Shown here: piece after piece, positions 40,801 through 50,703 of the stretch
Position numbering within the stretch: position 1 is the stretch's first letter
How the letters are laid out: every line of letters starts with the position of its first letter
NCBI GenBank assembly: GCA_022606425.2
Contig: JAHDVF020001519.1
Location: 493,389 to 557,388, forward strand
Length of the DNA: 64,000 nucleotides
DNA from: Lepidostoma basale
Lineage: Eukaryota > Arthropoda > Insecta > Trichoptera > Lepidostomatidae
Direction of reading: 5' to 3'
The notes under the pieces: model-generated
What the model saw: the letters and a program-made list of their open reading frames with translations, nothing else
Database searches by the model: none
What the model was told of the DNA's origin: nothing
Translations under genes and position numbers: made by a program

Positions 40801-41008
40801 TAATATCATTGATTAAAAAAACGTTGGTGTCAGTCTTTTTAAAAATAAAAAATAAAGTGTAAGTAGTTAAGAAAAACATCGTTTAATTTAATGATTATTT
40901 GAAATAATATTTTATTATTCGTGTATTAAGCTTGAGTTATAAAAAATACTTTTGTAGGTTATTGACCTCGCAGGCAAAGTACGAAATGCATGACACACAT
41001 AAGTGGAC

Positions 41009-41586
41009 GTAATGGACTTCGACTGCTGTACCAGCATATAACATGATGAAATACATTGCACGGACAACCGAAAATACCTGACGCTGTACCTACATATCGC
41101 AATGATGAAATACATTGCATGGACAAAAGTGATGAATCAGGGCCCGGATTCATTCACACAGGTCACTAGAGGTTGTCCAGCAGAGCATCGTGTGCAAAGG
41201 AAGCAAAACATATCAAAACGGTACATCCGACCACCCGATACGTCATTCCTTCTTGCGACTTCTAACAGACACGAGTCTGCGTTATCAAGTCTACGTACGA
41301 GGAACTTTCGACTCTCTACCGCCGAGCTACGCCACGATCAACCCTCCTACGTCACGTAACTTCCGACGAGTCTTCGCTCCAGCTGACCGACGCTACCGCC
41401 CAGCGTGTCATCATCCTCAGCTGCTCACCGCCCGGACTCCGCCCCCCTCGCTGATAACACCCGCGCACCGTTACTGACCTTCATCACCCGCTGTTCCACT
41501 TTGACACCAATGTAACGCCATCGACAATAAAAAAAAAAAGCTGAAACTTCCACTGCTTTAACTCTCATCACATTCCCCAAACCTTC
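41009..41586 (+). mobile_element. LTR fragment, copy 2
   Basis: Shares gatgaatcagggcccgg, gacttctaacagacacgagt, agctgaccgacgctaccgcc and cccggactccgcccccctcg with the 43862, 48334 and 37993 LTRs. It ends gctgaaacttccactgcttt, aactctcatcacattcccca. A gatgaaatacattgca string near the start is duplicated. No clear target duplication. Open frames over it (41102-41477) are non-coding artefacts of GC-rich LTR sequence. Confidence 0.7.
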
Positions 41587-41984
41587 ACCGCACATAGTGA
41601 TTCGATTGAGAAGAACTGTAATGCAATAATCAATATCTTCGTACGTCAAAGACGAATGTTAAAACACCTGCTTCATAATAGAATCAAATACTCTTGCGAA
41701 ATGTAAATTACCATATATTTCACGTGCAGTAAAAATAACTCGGTAAAATTTCATATATTTACATACATTTGTACAGCTAATATAATCACTCTTAAATGTC
41801 AAAGTACAGAAAAAATATTCTATGAATTTATCAGCAAAATATTCTCCTGGCCAATTTCTTCGTTTCCGCACTTTTATAATTTTTAGTTATGGAACTTAAT
41901 GCGTTGTGCTGTATTAGTGTTGAAATTATATAAGTTTTTCGTTTATGTGGAGAGTTTCTTTTAATTTTTTTTTAATTTCTTCAT
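41587..41984. other. No feature recognised
   Basis: AT-rich spacer; the antisense 70-codon frame at 41659-41871 has no domain. Confidence 0.3.
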
Positions 41985-41989
41985 TTGAG

Positions 41990-42873
41990 ATATATTGTTA
42001 TGAACGGTGTATCAGTAAGCTGTTTTTTGTATGCGGACGACGCTGTGCTACTTGCAGACAACGAGTATGAACTACAAACCCTGGTATCTAGTAGATATGA
42101 GGTATGCAAGCGATGCGATTTGATGATGAATGTGAATAAGTCCAATGTAATGTTTTTCGAAAAAGAAGGAAACATGACAGTCTGCAGCATTAGTGTAAAC
42201 GGTGAAAATCAGGAACAAGTGTATGAATTTGTTTATTTAGGAAGTATGTTTACAAAGTATGGGGGAGTGGAAAAGGATATTGAAAGAAGGTTTGGAACAG
42301 GCAACAGAGTAAATGGTGCAATTAAAGTTGTCATCGCAAACAAAAGCCAATCCAAAAAAGCTAAGATGACAGTGCATGATGGTGTTCTTGTGCCGACCCT
42401 TAGGTATGGAAGTGAAGCATGGAACTGACAAAAGAAGGATGAAAATAGAATAACTGCAGTAGAAATGAGATCTATAAGACGAATGTGTGGATACTCTGTG
42501 TATATAGAGTGTCGAATGAAAATATAAGAAGTGAATGCGGTGCGAATGATGGTGTTATGAACAAAAAAATTAAAGGATCATTAAGATAGTTTGGACATAT
42601 GGAAAGAATGAATGAAGAAAGAATGGTAAAAAAACTATCTGTTAACAATATAAATGGAACCAAAAATAGAGGAAGACCGAGAAAAACGTGGCACGATCAA
42701 ATAAATCAAATATTTAATGTCGGCCATGTGAGAAGTCAGAGAAATCGACGCGCGTGCATGACACGATGTATGAATTTTGAGGAAGCGAGAGAAATATGCC
42801 AGGAAAGAAAAGTGTGGCGGTCCATTCTTTATGCTTACCCCTTCGGGGAGACGGCGTGATGGTTAGTTAGCTA
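41990..42873 (+). pseudogene. Longest RTE-like LINE copy, includes the RT YADD motif
   Basis: IVMNGVSVSCFLYADDAVLL, ADNEYELQTLVSSRYEVCKR, CDLMMNVNKSNVMFFEKEGN, VYEFVYLGSMFTKYGGVEKD, GTGNRVNGAIKVVIANKSQS, LVPTLRYGSEAWN, stop (42428), then a frameshift-ridden part and an open end from ERMNEERMVKKLSVNNINGT to SILYAYPFGETA. YADD binds the catalytic metal ions in reverse transcriptases. Fingers and motifs A-B are lost by 5' truncation. Ends with the cccttcgggg hairpin, tga and GTTAGTTAG. Confidence 0.9.
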
Positions 42874-43015
42874 AAAAAATTAAAATTATATATCTGACAT
42901 GTTTCGGACAACCGGTCCTTCTTCAATGTGTATCACTGAAGAAGGACCGGTTGTCCGAAACATGGCTGATATGTAATTTTTTTTATTTTTTCAAAGTAAG
43001 CGTTGTATATACAAA
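42874..43015. repeat. Compact palindrome carrying the hairpin motif on both strands
   Basis: 42899-42925 and 42938-42964 are inverse copies. Plus 42936-42966: CTGAAGA, A, GGAC-cggtt-GTCC, GAAAC, ATG, GC. Minus 42896-42926: TTGAAGA, A, GGAC-cggtt-GTCC, GAAAC, AT, GTC. On the plus strand the flanks tatca and tgata could pair as a hammerhead stem I, though the cleavage triplet is GGC instead of GUC. Attached at its left to the RTE tail of 41990-42873. Confidence 0.6.
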
Positions 43016-43149
43016 GTACATAAAAAAAAGACAAATGAAACAACTACAACACAAAGTATGACGAACATAGAAGAAAGTTTATTTTTCATTTATTCATTTG
43101 AGATACTCGTATATTGTAATGATACAAAATCATTTAATGATTTTGCATT
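43016..43149. other. AT-rich spacer
   Basis: The left part still resembles the arm end of the foldback family (gttgtatatacaaagtac); nothing else. Confidence 0.35.
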
Positions 43150-43840
43150 ATTCAGAATTGACCGTCCTACGTTTCTCTAATGCCACTGTCGTCACGTGAC
43201 CGTTAATGCCGCAAAAAGAGCAGGCAACCATTTGCTCCGATGTGCTTCTTCCACGAACAACTTTTGCTGGATTTGGCTCGTCTGGGAAGACCTATCCAGT
43301 CGATTTCTGTTTGTTTCGAGATCATATGCACAGATTAATAATATGCCACTTCTTATACATAGTCTTTGACGCACCGTGAACGTATATTTTCAACATTTCC
43401 TTGCACCAATCGACACGAGCCATCTTTCGAGCGTTTATCAGATTATGCGGGATCCAACGCGAACCATTTTTTACGGCCAAATGATCAAGCAATATCTTAT
43501 TGATGCATATCATGCTAATGACCAAAGACGTCTCAATCTCAAGGTATATCACATGACAATCTTATGTTATCAGTTCATGCACAGCATCGATATTTTCTGG
43601 CACAAAAACAGATTTTAGACGACCCTGACGAAATTCGTCCTGGAGTGAACGTCGGCCACGATAGCATTCGTTCTACCAGTTTTTTACAGTGATGTCGAAT
43701 GGTTCTTTATTTACAAATAAAAAAATAAGTTCATCGATGCATTCTTGTCTCGATAATCGACGTCGAAAGCTATGAAAAATAATCGCACGAAAATATTCAC
43801 GAGTTAATTACATTTTTCACCCGAAATGAATTGTTCGAGT
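43150..43840 (-). pseudogene. Mariner transposase relic, N-terminal two thirds
   Basis: Minus strand from about 43830: YFRAIIFHSFRRRLSRQECI, stops, NECYRGRRSLQDEFRQGRLK, SVFVPENIDAVHELITQD, YLEIETSLVISMICINKILL, DHLAVKNGSRWIPHNLINAR, KMARVDWCKEMLKIYVHGAS, then in other frames SRNKQKSTG, SSQTSQIQQKLFVEEAHRSK. This is the HTH region and the beginning of the catalytic domain of a mariner transposase (SRWIPHNLTxAQKxxRVxWCxEML). The catalytic Asp region (VTGDESW) is degraded. No terminal repeats found. Confidence 0.85.
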
Positions 43841-43861
43841 TACTGTTAACAACAAATGACA

Positions 43862-44446
43862 ATGAGGCAATGGACTCAGACTGCTGTACCAGCATATTGC
43901 AATGGTGAAATACATTGTATGAACAATCAAAACACCTGACACAATAGATTCTCAGCCTCACGAAGCCGATAACCGAAAGGGATCTTGTACCAAAAGAATG
44001 ATGAATCAGGGCCCGGGTTTATACACAAAGGTTACTAGAGGTTGTTCGGCAGAGTAAGAACAAAGGAAGCAAAACATACAAAAGCCGTACAGCCAACCAC
44101 CCTACAGGTCAGTCATTATTACGACTTCTAACCGACACGAGTCTACGTTATCAAGTCTACGTCACGAAAGATCTCGGACTCTCTCCCGCCGATCTACGAA
44201 TTTACTCTACTACGTCACGCAGCTTCTGGCAAGTCTTCGCTTCAGCTGACCGACACTACCGCCCAGCGTAACATCGTCTTCAGATGCTCGCCACCCGGAC
44301 TCCGCCCCGCTGCTGTCGACACCCTACGCAGTTACGCCGAAGTCCATCACGCTCCATTACGAGTTACCATTAATGTATAATTACGATCGAAAATAAGCGT
44401 TGAAACTTCCTACGCCTTTCAACCCCTCACCACACCCCAAACAAGT
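43862..44446 (+). mobile_element. LTR fragment, copy 3
   Basis: gactgctgtaccagcatatt, gatgaatcagggcccgggtt, gacttctaaccgacacgagt, ctgaccgacactaccgccca, cccggactccgccccgctgc, the end gcgttgaaacttcctacgcc, ttcaacccctcaccacaccc. Same family as 37993, 41009 and 48334 with moderate divergence. Internal retrotransposon genes are absent. Confidence 0.7.
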
Positions 44447-44934
44447 ATTTATTATATATATTTGTATTAGTATAAGGATTAATCAGAACTAACATACGTC
44501 TTGGGAAATAATAACATCGACAAACTCACGCCACAGAACCCAAGTATAAAGCATCCTTTACCCATTCATATAAAAGTGGTACAAACTCGGGTGCGTGTAC
44601 TTAGCAAGAGGTCCATTTCTCAGTACAAGTGAGCTTAGTACTTGACAAATAACAAAACCCTTTTAGCTTAGGTACAGCTTAGTCGGTCCTGAGTGCACGG
44701 GGTCTAATCCTCGTTTAGCAAAATGTTTTCCGAAGACTCTGACGCCGAAATCTTATTATTTATTTGCAGACTCATTCATATTCTGTGACAGATAGCGGGA
44801 GCCCCAAAATTGTGACGAAATTCAATGTGGTTTAGTAGTTCTAACAACAGATGTCACTCTGTTGTGTCAGGATATAACGTGTAAAAATGTATAATGGGAT
44901 TTTTTTAAACAACAGGTCGTTTGAACCCCCGTTT
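44447..44934. other. No feature recognised
   Basis: A TATA-like catataaaagtgg lies at 44577-44589, but no transcription unit can be supported. 44905-44934 resembles the inverse of the S1 SINE tail (caggtcgtttgaaccc). Confidence 0.35.
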
Positions 44935-44947
44935 ACAGTTTTAAAAC

Positions 44948-45430
44948 TAACTAACTAACTAACCATCACGCCGTCTCCCCGAAAGGGTAAGCAGAAAGAA
45001 TGGACTGTCACACTTTTACTGATGCGGCACTCCATCCTTCTCTTTTCGCCCCGCGGGAGACGCGGTGTGATGGGTCGCGAACCTCATCGCCACCAATAGG
45101 CATCTCCCGCGCACACTTCGATCTTCCAACATCCACAAAATAAATCTAAAACCAATAATATAAAATACAATGATATAAAATAAAATAACAAAATAAAAAT
45201 AATTTAATACAAAATGTTATTTTTAGATGGTGCACATTTGTCTATTTAATTTATGTTCCACGAATCCACCGTTTTATAAATTTAGCACATAATTTAATAA
45301 CACATAATGTTTTTCCGATGTTGCACATGTTGACATGGACGATCCGGACTTTTGTGTTTATTTAATTTATGTTTTTTTCACCGTTTTTTAAATTAGCTGT
45401 TATATGATTTAATTAATGTTTCACGTATCC
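44948..45430 (-). mobile_element. RTE-tailed non-autonomous retroposon, longest copy with 13 bp TSD
   Basis: Perfect duplication acagttttaaaac at 44935-44947 and 45431-45443. On the minus strand: ggatacgtgaaacattaatt, two similar aaacggtg...aaattaaata blocks, aaaagtccggatcgtccatg, a T-rich run, gcgcgggagatgcctattgg, ggttcgcgaccc, a GC-rich ccgcgtctcccgcggggcg, then the shared LINE end from gtgtgacagtccattctttc to the cccttTcgggg hairpin, tgatgg and (GTTA)4. No ORF. It depends on an external RT, presumably the RTE-like LINE with the same 3' end. Confidence 0.9.
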
Positions 45431-45502
45431 ACAGTTTTAAAACATTAATAATAATTATATTACTGTGATATAGTCTATGCCAACATCACCAAACAGCAAA
45501 CA

Positions 45503-45530
45503 TTCAGTAAAATCATTTGATTTTACTGAA
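45503..45530. repeat. Perfect 13 bp hairpin
   Basis: ttcagtaaaatca, tt, tgattttactgaa. Outside it, aaacagcaa and ttgctgttt also pair with short bulges (45491-45542). The same string aligns with flanks at 17065 and 33310, so it may mark an element end. Confidence 0.6.
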
Positions 45531-45554
45531 AGATTGCTGTTTACTGAATGTGTG

Positions 45555-45790
45555 TAAAACCAATCTGCCTCTGGTGATGCCGGTTGGCAGAGCAATCAAA
45601 CTGCTGAACATGATCGCTTCGGAGATCGACGTCTTTCATTTTCGTGACACTACGTTCAGAAGACAAATACTCTTGACTTTAGATAATGTCTTGTCTTCCT
45701 AATGTCGACCAATCTCTCCTGCTTTCCTGGTATTATATTGAATATATTTTATTGTACCTGTACTCAATAGATGCATTAAACATTAATATT
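45555..45790 (+). pseudogene. LINE RT C-terminus and 3' UTR, family of 16690
   Basis: NLPLVMPVGRAIKLLNMIAS, EIDVFHFRDTTFRRQILLTL, stop, then the shared 3' UTR ending caatagatgcattaaac. The preceding CKT is the rest of the CRTN motif. 5' truncated. Confidence 0.75.
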
Positions 45791-45817
45791 GTTTGTAGTG
45801 GATGACAGACGGTTGAT

Positions 45818-46020
45818 GATGATGATGATTAAATTGATTCTCATGACAAGTGGTAGATAGATAAACTATCGCCATTTTATAGTCACGTGAAAACTACACC
45901 AGACCGAAGACAGTGTGACAATTCCACTGCCATCGCCGGGAATCGACTCCGAGACATAGACGATGGCAGTCATAGCTCTTGCCACTCTGCCTCGAAGGTT
46001 GTCGTCAGTCACAATCATTG
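45818..46020 (-). repeat. tRNA-derived SINE, family S1, copy 4
   Basis: Complement: gaggcagagtggcaagagct (A box), gtcggagtcgattcccggcg (B box), gtggaattgtcacactgtct, ctggtgtagttttcacgtga and ataaaatggcgatagt. The most complete promoter pair of the family in the window. A GATGATGATG repeat adjoins at 45819. Confidence 0.85.
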
Positions 46021-46543
46021 TCTTCTTATGTATTGCAACGTTTTCCTTGGTCTTCCTTTTTTGTTCCATTCATATTGTCAATTTCACAGTTGTATAATTA
46101 TGTAACTAAGTAAGCACATAACCCAGGCTATTCACATGTTAATAGTGACACACTTAAAAAGGGTGTCTCTTAAAGAAAAAAGTGAGAAATCGTCCTTATT
46201 AGAATGGTGATTGTGTCCATCAAACAAAATGGTGAAGAATTTAAGGACCTCTATCCCTTAAGTGAGCTATTAATCCCGTCCCTTTTACAAAAACTAAATG
46301 TGATAAATCGTTACCAATTACTTTCAGACAGTTTCATAAGAGTTCCATTACATCGGTTTTTATATCTACTCAACTGAAGTGATCACTTCGAACCAATTTC
46401 AAAAATTAACTATCACGCCGTCTCTCTATAGGGGTAGGCGGAAATAATGGATCGCCAAACTGTTGTTTCTTGACATACATCTCTTTAATCCATAACATTC
46501 ATTTCAATTTATATTATTTTAATTTGTATTTTTTTTTCTGTAT
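46021..46543. other. Unassigned; RTE scrap at 46408-46500
   Basis: Complement of aactatcacgccgtctctct and ataggggtaggcgg is the RTE 3' end, tailless and decayed. 46037-46075 (ttccttggtcttcctttttt) may be another scrap. The rest is unassigned. Confidence 0.5.
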
Positions 46544-47334
46544 TTAACCCTTAACGTACCGTGTTCAAAACAAAACGCTCGCTCCCATGTGGTAAATTCA
46601 GTTTACCGCTAACTTTATCTAAATATCAAGCATATGACTCGATGAATCAAAATTTAATTTATGTCATCTTGTAGGGAATTTCATTAGGAATAGATCGATA
46701 TCTATAACATACATGGATTATTTGAAAAACATATCATTATTAATTTTTTTCTGGAACCATGCGATTTCTGATATGGAATGCGTCACAGCATACGAGCAAC
46801 TGGACACCAGGTATAAACTTGTCCCCGCGCCGCAGCCGGCGGGCGAGACTTTACGAGATTTTACGTATGATAAAGGCACCTAGGCAAAATGTATACTACG
46901 TTCAAGACAACGAGTACGTATTAATATTTGTCCCTTTTGGTAAAGTGTTAATATTTTCACAGTTCTGATATTATTAAGTTGCGTGCTGCGTTTCCATCCA
47001 GTCGGTATTATTACGTACCTATTGAAAAGGCCAAAGATATAATTTATGATACGTTCAAAACAGCGAGTAAGTATTTGTCACTTTTGATAAAGTTGTAAAT
47101 ATTAGCAAAACAAATTCTACCTTAACACGAATGAAGGTGAGGGCAGTCTTAGAAAATATTTTTTTTTGGGATGAAGGAAGTAATTTTTTGCTTTTTTTTT
47201 ATTACGAAATATTGAGAACACTTCAATGGAGGATTACAATTTTTTTTATAATATTAGGGTCCATAGGTTTTAAGAAAATCAACTTTAAATTGGCAGTGGA
47301 AACTCAATTGACCACATGGCAACGCGACGGTTAA
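46544..47334 (+). mobile_element. piggyBac-type MITE, copy 2
   Basis: TTAA at 46544-46547 and 47331-47334, ends as in the 34124 copy. The middle has a 30 bp GC-rich island (ccccgcgccgcagccggcgg) in otherwise AT-rich DNA. Differs from the 57995 copy at only a handful of positions, so both are recent. Confidence 0.9.
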
Positions 47335-47396
47335 AATACAATATAATAAAATAAAAACACTGAACTTTGTTTTTCAGCACTGTGCGGTTATTTAAA

Positions 47397-47548
47397 TTGC
47401 CGACTAGTTTCGCTTGTACCCAAGCTTCCTCGGGGCTTCGTAATAACTTCTCGGGCTTCTAAGGGCTTTGGGCTTCCTCAGGGCTTCGTAATAATTTGGT
47501 TATTGCGAAGCCCTGAGGAAGCTTGGGTACAAGCATTACTAGTCGACA
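47397..47548. repeat. Foldback with complete hairpin motif on the minus arm
   Basis: Arms 47397-47446 and 47501-47548. Minus 47402-47433: CCGAGGA, A, GCTTG-ggta-CAAGC, GAAAC, TA, GTC. Plus 47513-47544: CTGAGGA, A, GCTTG-ggta-CAAGC, ATTAC, TA, GTC. Between them they retain CUGAGGA and GAAAC; each arm has lost one. Unrelated in sequence to the 42874 and 63119 elements apart from the motif. Confidence 0.6.
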
Positions 47549-47556
47549 ATTAAAAT

Positions 47557-47868
47557 AACGAATGAAAATATAAGAAGTGAATGTGGCGCGAATGGTGGTG
47601 TTACATATGAACAAAATAATGAAAGGATCATTAAGATGTTTTGGACACAATGAAGAAAGAAAGGTTAAAAAAAGTGTAAACGATGTAAATGGAACAAGAA
47701 ATAGAGGAAAACCGAGGTAAATGTGGCACGATATTGAATGTCGGCCACGTGAGGAGTCAGAGAAATCGACACGCGTACATGACACGATGTATGAATGTTA
47801 AGGAATCGAGAGAAATATGTCAGGAAAGAAATGTGTGGCAATCCATTCTTTCTGCCTACCCCTTCAGA
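47557..47868 (+). pseudogene. RTE-like LINE copy, decayed
   Basis: From aacgaatgaaaatataagaa (SNENIRSECG) to ctgcctaccccttcagaaga with several small deletions, including the WHDQINQ region (tggcacgatattgaatgtcg). The tail and stop region are replaced by aggtttattattta. Confidence 0.8.
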
Positions 47869-48328
47869 AGAAGGTTTATTATTTAATTAAAAGAAAAATC
47901 CACCCCCGTCAAAACAACTATCCGTGTAATCAGCATCCAAAATCAATTTTTTTATTAATCCCCTTTTTATTTAGACCCCCCTTTCAAATATTTACTTCTA
48001 TCAGATTTAATAGTTCAACCCTAGAGCTGTTTTCCTTAAATCTCAAAACATATTAAATGTACCTACGATCAGAAAACAAAATAATTATTATTTGTTTAGT
48101 TACATAATATATTTTATTTGTTCTATTTCGATTTCTCTTCCTAACAAGGAAAATAAACAGACCGTTTCATAGTATCGTTCATATTAAATATTTCCAAGAT
48201 TTTGCTTTTCCATGTTTTTTTTAATCATAAAGCATAATAACGGGCGGTCCACAGGATAGATTACATATATTATCTAAAACAATTGCTTAACAAATTAATA
48301 GCTTTCCAAAATACAGGTTGTTACGAAT
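47869..48328. other. No feature recognised
   Basis: AT-rich; no ORF with a recognisable domain. Confidence 0.3.
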
Positions 48329-48333
48329 ACCTC

Positions 48334-48867
48334 TGTCGGGGTTAAATGCATAACCCAGATAAGCATATTTCATGATGAAATATTTGACACGAATAACCGA
48401 AAAACGCCCGACTCAGGACCTACTTATCTAAACTGATGATTCGAAGGCCCAGATTTATTCAGTTCAGTCACTAGGTCACTAGAGCAGAGCATCGTGTTCA
48501 ATGGAAAGCAAAGCATATAAAAGCGGTACTTTCGACCACCGAAGACGTCAGTCAGCATTGCGACTTCTAACCGACACGAGTCTACGCCGTCAAGTCTACG
48601 TACGAGAAACCTCCGACCTTTCTACCGAGCTACACAACTGTCTACACTGCTACGACGTAACTTTCGATGAATCTTCACTCCAGCCGACCGACGCTACTGC
48701 CCAGCGAGCCATCATCCTCTACTGCTCACCACCCGGACTCCGCCCCGCTGCTATCGACATCCAGCCACGCTCCATTACGAGTACATAATACTGTAACGTA
48801 TGATTACTTGTGACTTGCAATAAACGCTGAAACCTCAACTGCTTTTAACTCTCACCACATCCCCCAA
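48334..48867 (+). mobile_element. Solo LTR, copy 4, with 5 bp TSD
   Basis: Starts TGTCGGGGTTAAATGCATAA and ends caccacatcccccaa; acctc flanks it at 48329-48333 and 48868-48872. Contains catataaaagcggta (TATA-like) at about 48507 and caataaacgctgaaacctc near the 3' end. A 4-5 bp duplication is usual for Gypsy or BEL LTR elements; without pol I cannot say which. The internal region was lost by LTR-LTR recombination or never sampled. Confidence 0.85.
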
Positions 48868-49077
48868 ACCTCAAATAAAAATGTTTAAGGATAAGGGGGA
48901 GTAAGGGGGATCCTATTGACTCTTCGAGCGGTGCATGGCCATCACCGTGGTGATGGCCATGCTACGCTGGAGGATTGATCTGATCCCAAGTACTTATCCA
49001 CACCTCCTAGACTTTGGTCTCCCCTGGAAACTATGTGAAATGTTAGAGATTGAGTGTGAATAACCTCGGTGGATAAT
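48868..49077. other. Short spacer with a 14 bp perfect palindrome at 48933-48962
   Basis: gcatggccatcacc, gt, ggtgatggccatgc. No repeat family attached. The surrounding 49000-49075 is unassigned. Confidence 0.55.
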
Positions 49078-49085
49078 ATTGATGC

Positions 49086-49505
49086 CAGTGGCGGTACTCC
49101 CATAGAAGCCCAGAAGCCCGGCTTGCGTAAAAAAATTTGAATCAAAATCTCTTCTGGCTTACAGAGTTTCAGCTCTTGTGGCTATTCCTCTTACGTCTGA
49201 TGGGAACATTCGGGTGGTAGTCTAGGGGATAGAACGCTTGGCTCCTGATCCAGGGGACTTGGGTTCAAGCCTAGACACGACCAGATTCCTTCATCATAAT
49301 AATGAGCTATTTCCTGCTCACATTGAAGATTGTAAAATAAATTCTAATATCATTGATATAAATCCTAGATGTTTGGTGAAAAAAAAAGGTGATTTGGTAG
49401 GTTGTTGTTTTATGTAAGGACATAGATTACTTAGATTTAGGGGTTTTGATTCAAAATTTCTTACGCAAGCCGGGCTTCTGGGCTTGTATGGAAGTACCGC
49501 CACTG
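49086..49505. mobile_element. hAT-type MITE with perfect 8 bp TSD
   Basis: attgatgc stands directly outside both ends (49078-49085, 49506-49513). The element begins cagtggcggtactcccatag and ends with the inverse (atggaagtaccgccactg). Inverted arms extend about 60 bp (49086-49145, 49440-49505). CAGTGGCG termini and 8 bp duplications are hallmarks of hAT transposons. No transposase ORF; the centre holds a SINE. Confidence 0.9.
49207..49380 (+). repeat. tRNA-derived SINE, family S2, inside the hAT element
   Basis: tRNA-like head with A box tagtctaggggatagaa and B box gggttcaagcctag, then acacgaccagattccttcat, gagctatttcctgctcac, aataaattctaatatcattg and an A tract at 49379-49388. Distinct from family S1. 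Other copies: 56338-56515 (minus) and 40725-40800 (partial). Confidence 0.8.
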
Positions 49506-49527
49506 ATTGATGCATAGGCTAACGTGG

Positions 49528-49666
49528 AAGGACACCTCGCCAACCCGTCTGGCAAGCGTGGCATTGTAATGCCAATCACCCTCCGTATGACATGTCATAC
49601 ATGGAATATGGGGGAGGCCTATGTCCAGCAGTGGACGATAACGGCTGTTAAAGAAGAAGAAGAAGG
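49528..49666 (+). pseudogene. LINE 3' terminal fragment, GAAGAAG tail
   Basis: ggaggcctatgtccagcagt, ggacgataacggctg, aagaagaagaagaag. GEAYVQQWT is the common last peptide of several lepidopteran and other insect LINE ORF2 proteins. Coding upstream is too decayed to follow. Confidence 0.65.
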
Positions 49667-49984
49667 ATATTTAATACAGGCGAAAACGTCTGTTTTCTAA
49701 CAGTTTTAAAAGCCCACAAAATTGTTTTAAAAGCCCGGGATGTGTTTATAAAATTATTTTCAATATTAAATTGCGAAACACCCTGTACAACTGTGCAAAC
49801 ACGTAGGTACTTATATAAAGTTTTTTCACTCGCCATCTCACGGCCGGAATGTTCTCATCTCAATGGACCACCCGTCGCTGTCTCGAAAGTATATTATTTG
49901 ATACAATTACAAGAATAAATGTAAAATTATATGTCATCGTTTGTTTGCTAGTATGTACCTACTCGTAATACTATCTGTTGAAAA
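49667..49984. other. No feature recognised
   Basis: AT-rich spacer between the LINE tail and the next RTE copy. Confidence 0.3.
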
Positions 49985-50520
49985 TAATATGTTATCCACA
50001 GAAGCAAAGATGGCAGTACACAATGGAGTTCTAATGCCAACCCTCATGTATGGAAGTGAAGTTTGGAACTGGCAAAAGAAGGATGAAAGCAGGATAAACG
50101 CTACGGCGTGAGATCACTTAGAAAAATGTGCGGGAATACGTTGTATGATAGAATACCAAACGATGAAATAAGAAAGAAATGTAAGGCAGATGACTGCATC
50201 ATGGATAAAATTAAAAAAGGATCCCTGAGATGGTTTGGACATATGGAACGAATGGATGAGAGTAGAATGGTTAAAAAGTTGTACACAAGCAGCGTGAGTG
50301 GGAAAAGAAGCCGAGGACGACCGAGGAAAACATGGCATGACCAAATTAATCAATTACTAAAAGGCGGTCGCATTCGAAGTCGGAATAATCGACGTGCGTG
50401 CATGATACGATGTATGAATGTGGAGGAAGCCCGAGAGGTATGCCAGGACAGAGCATTGTGGCGATCCATCCTCTCTGCCTACCCCTCCGGGGAGATTGCG
50501 TGATGGTTAGTTAGTTAGTT
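49985..50520 (+). pseudogene. RTE-like LINE copy, C-terminal frame intact
   Basis: MAVHNGVLMPTLMYGSEVWN, KKDESRIN, a small indel near 50104, then an unbroken 131-codon frame: MRSLRKMCGNTLYDRIPNDE, IRKKCKADDCIMDKIKKGSL, RWFGHMERMDESRMVKKLYT, SSVSGKRSRGRPRKTWHDQI, RRACMIRCMNVEEAREVCQD, SILSAYPSGEIA. Ends cccctccggggagattgcgt, gatgg, (GTTA)4. KCKAD/TSSVSGKR subfamily; one of the youngest copies. Confidence 0.85.
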
Positions 50521-50574
50521 AGTTATTGTATACTCATTGTTTCGTGAACAATGATATAAAACTCCATATCAACG

Positions 50575-50691
50575 ACGACCTTCGTAGCCGAGTGGAAGTG
50601 CATTGACAGCCAACCCGAAGGTTCCGGGTTCGATTCCCGGCGAGGGCAATGTGATTGGCACACTGTCTTAGGTCTGGTATAGAATTCACGT
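50575..50691 (+). repeat. tRNA-derived SINE, family S1, 3' truncated
   Basis: gaccttcgtagccgagtgg (A box), a spacer, gggttcgattcccggcgagg (B box), gtgtagaattcacgt-type body to cacgt. Cut off where the foldback at 50704 was inserted; its remainder is not seen on the other side. Confidence 0.8.
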
Positions 50692-50703
50692 CAACAATTT
50701 TAT

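Noticed and set aside
41102..41477. Open frames of 85 and 95 codons in GC-rich sequence (also 48501-48788 and 38269-38472)
   Set aside because: They lie within LTR sequence that is shared, without frame conservation, by the other LTR copies.
44577..44589. TATA box of a host promoter (catataaaagtgg)
   Set aside because: No downstream transcription unit or coding exon can be supported, and similar strings are common in the neighbouring LTRs.
47131..47334. 67-codon frame found in all four piggyBac-type MITEs
   Set aside because: The copies are nearly identical at all positions, so the open frame carries no evidence of selection; no domain is present.
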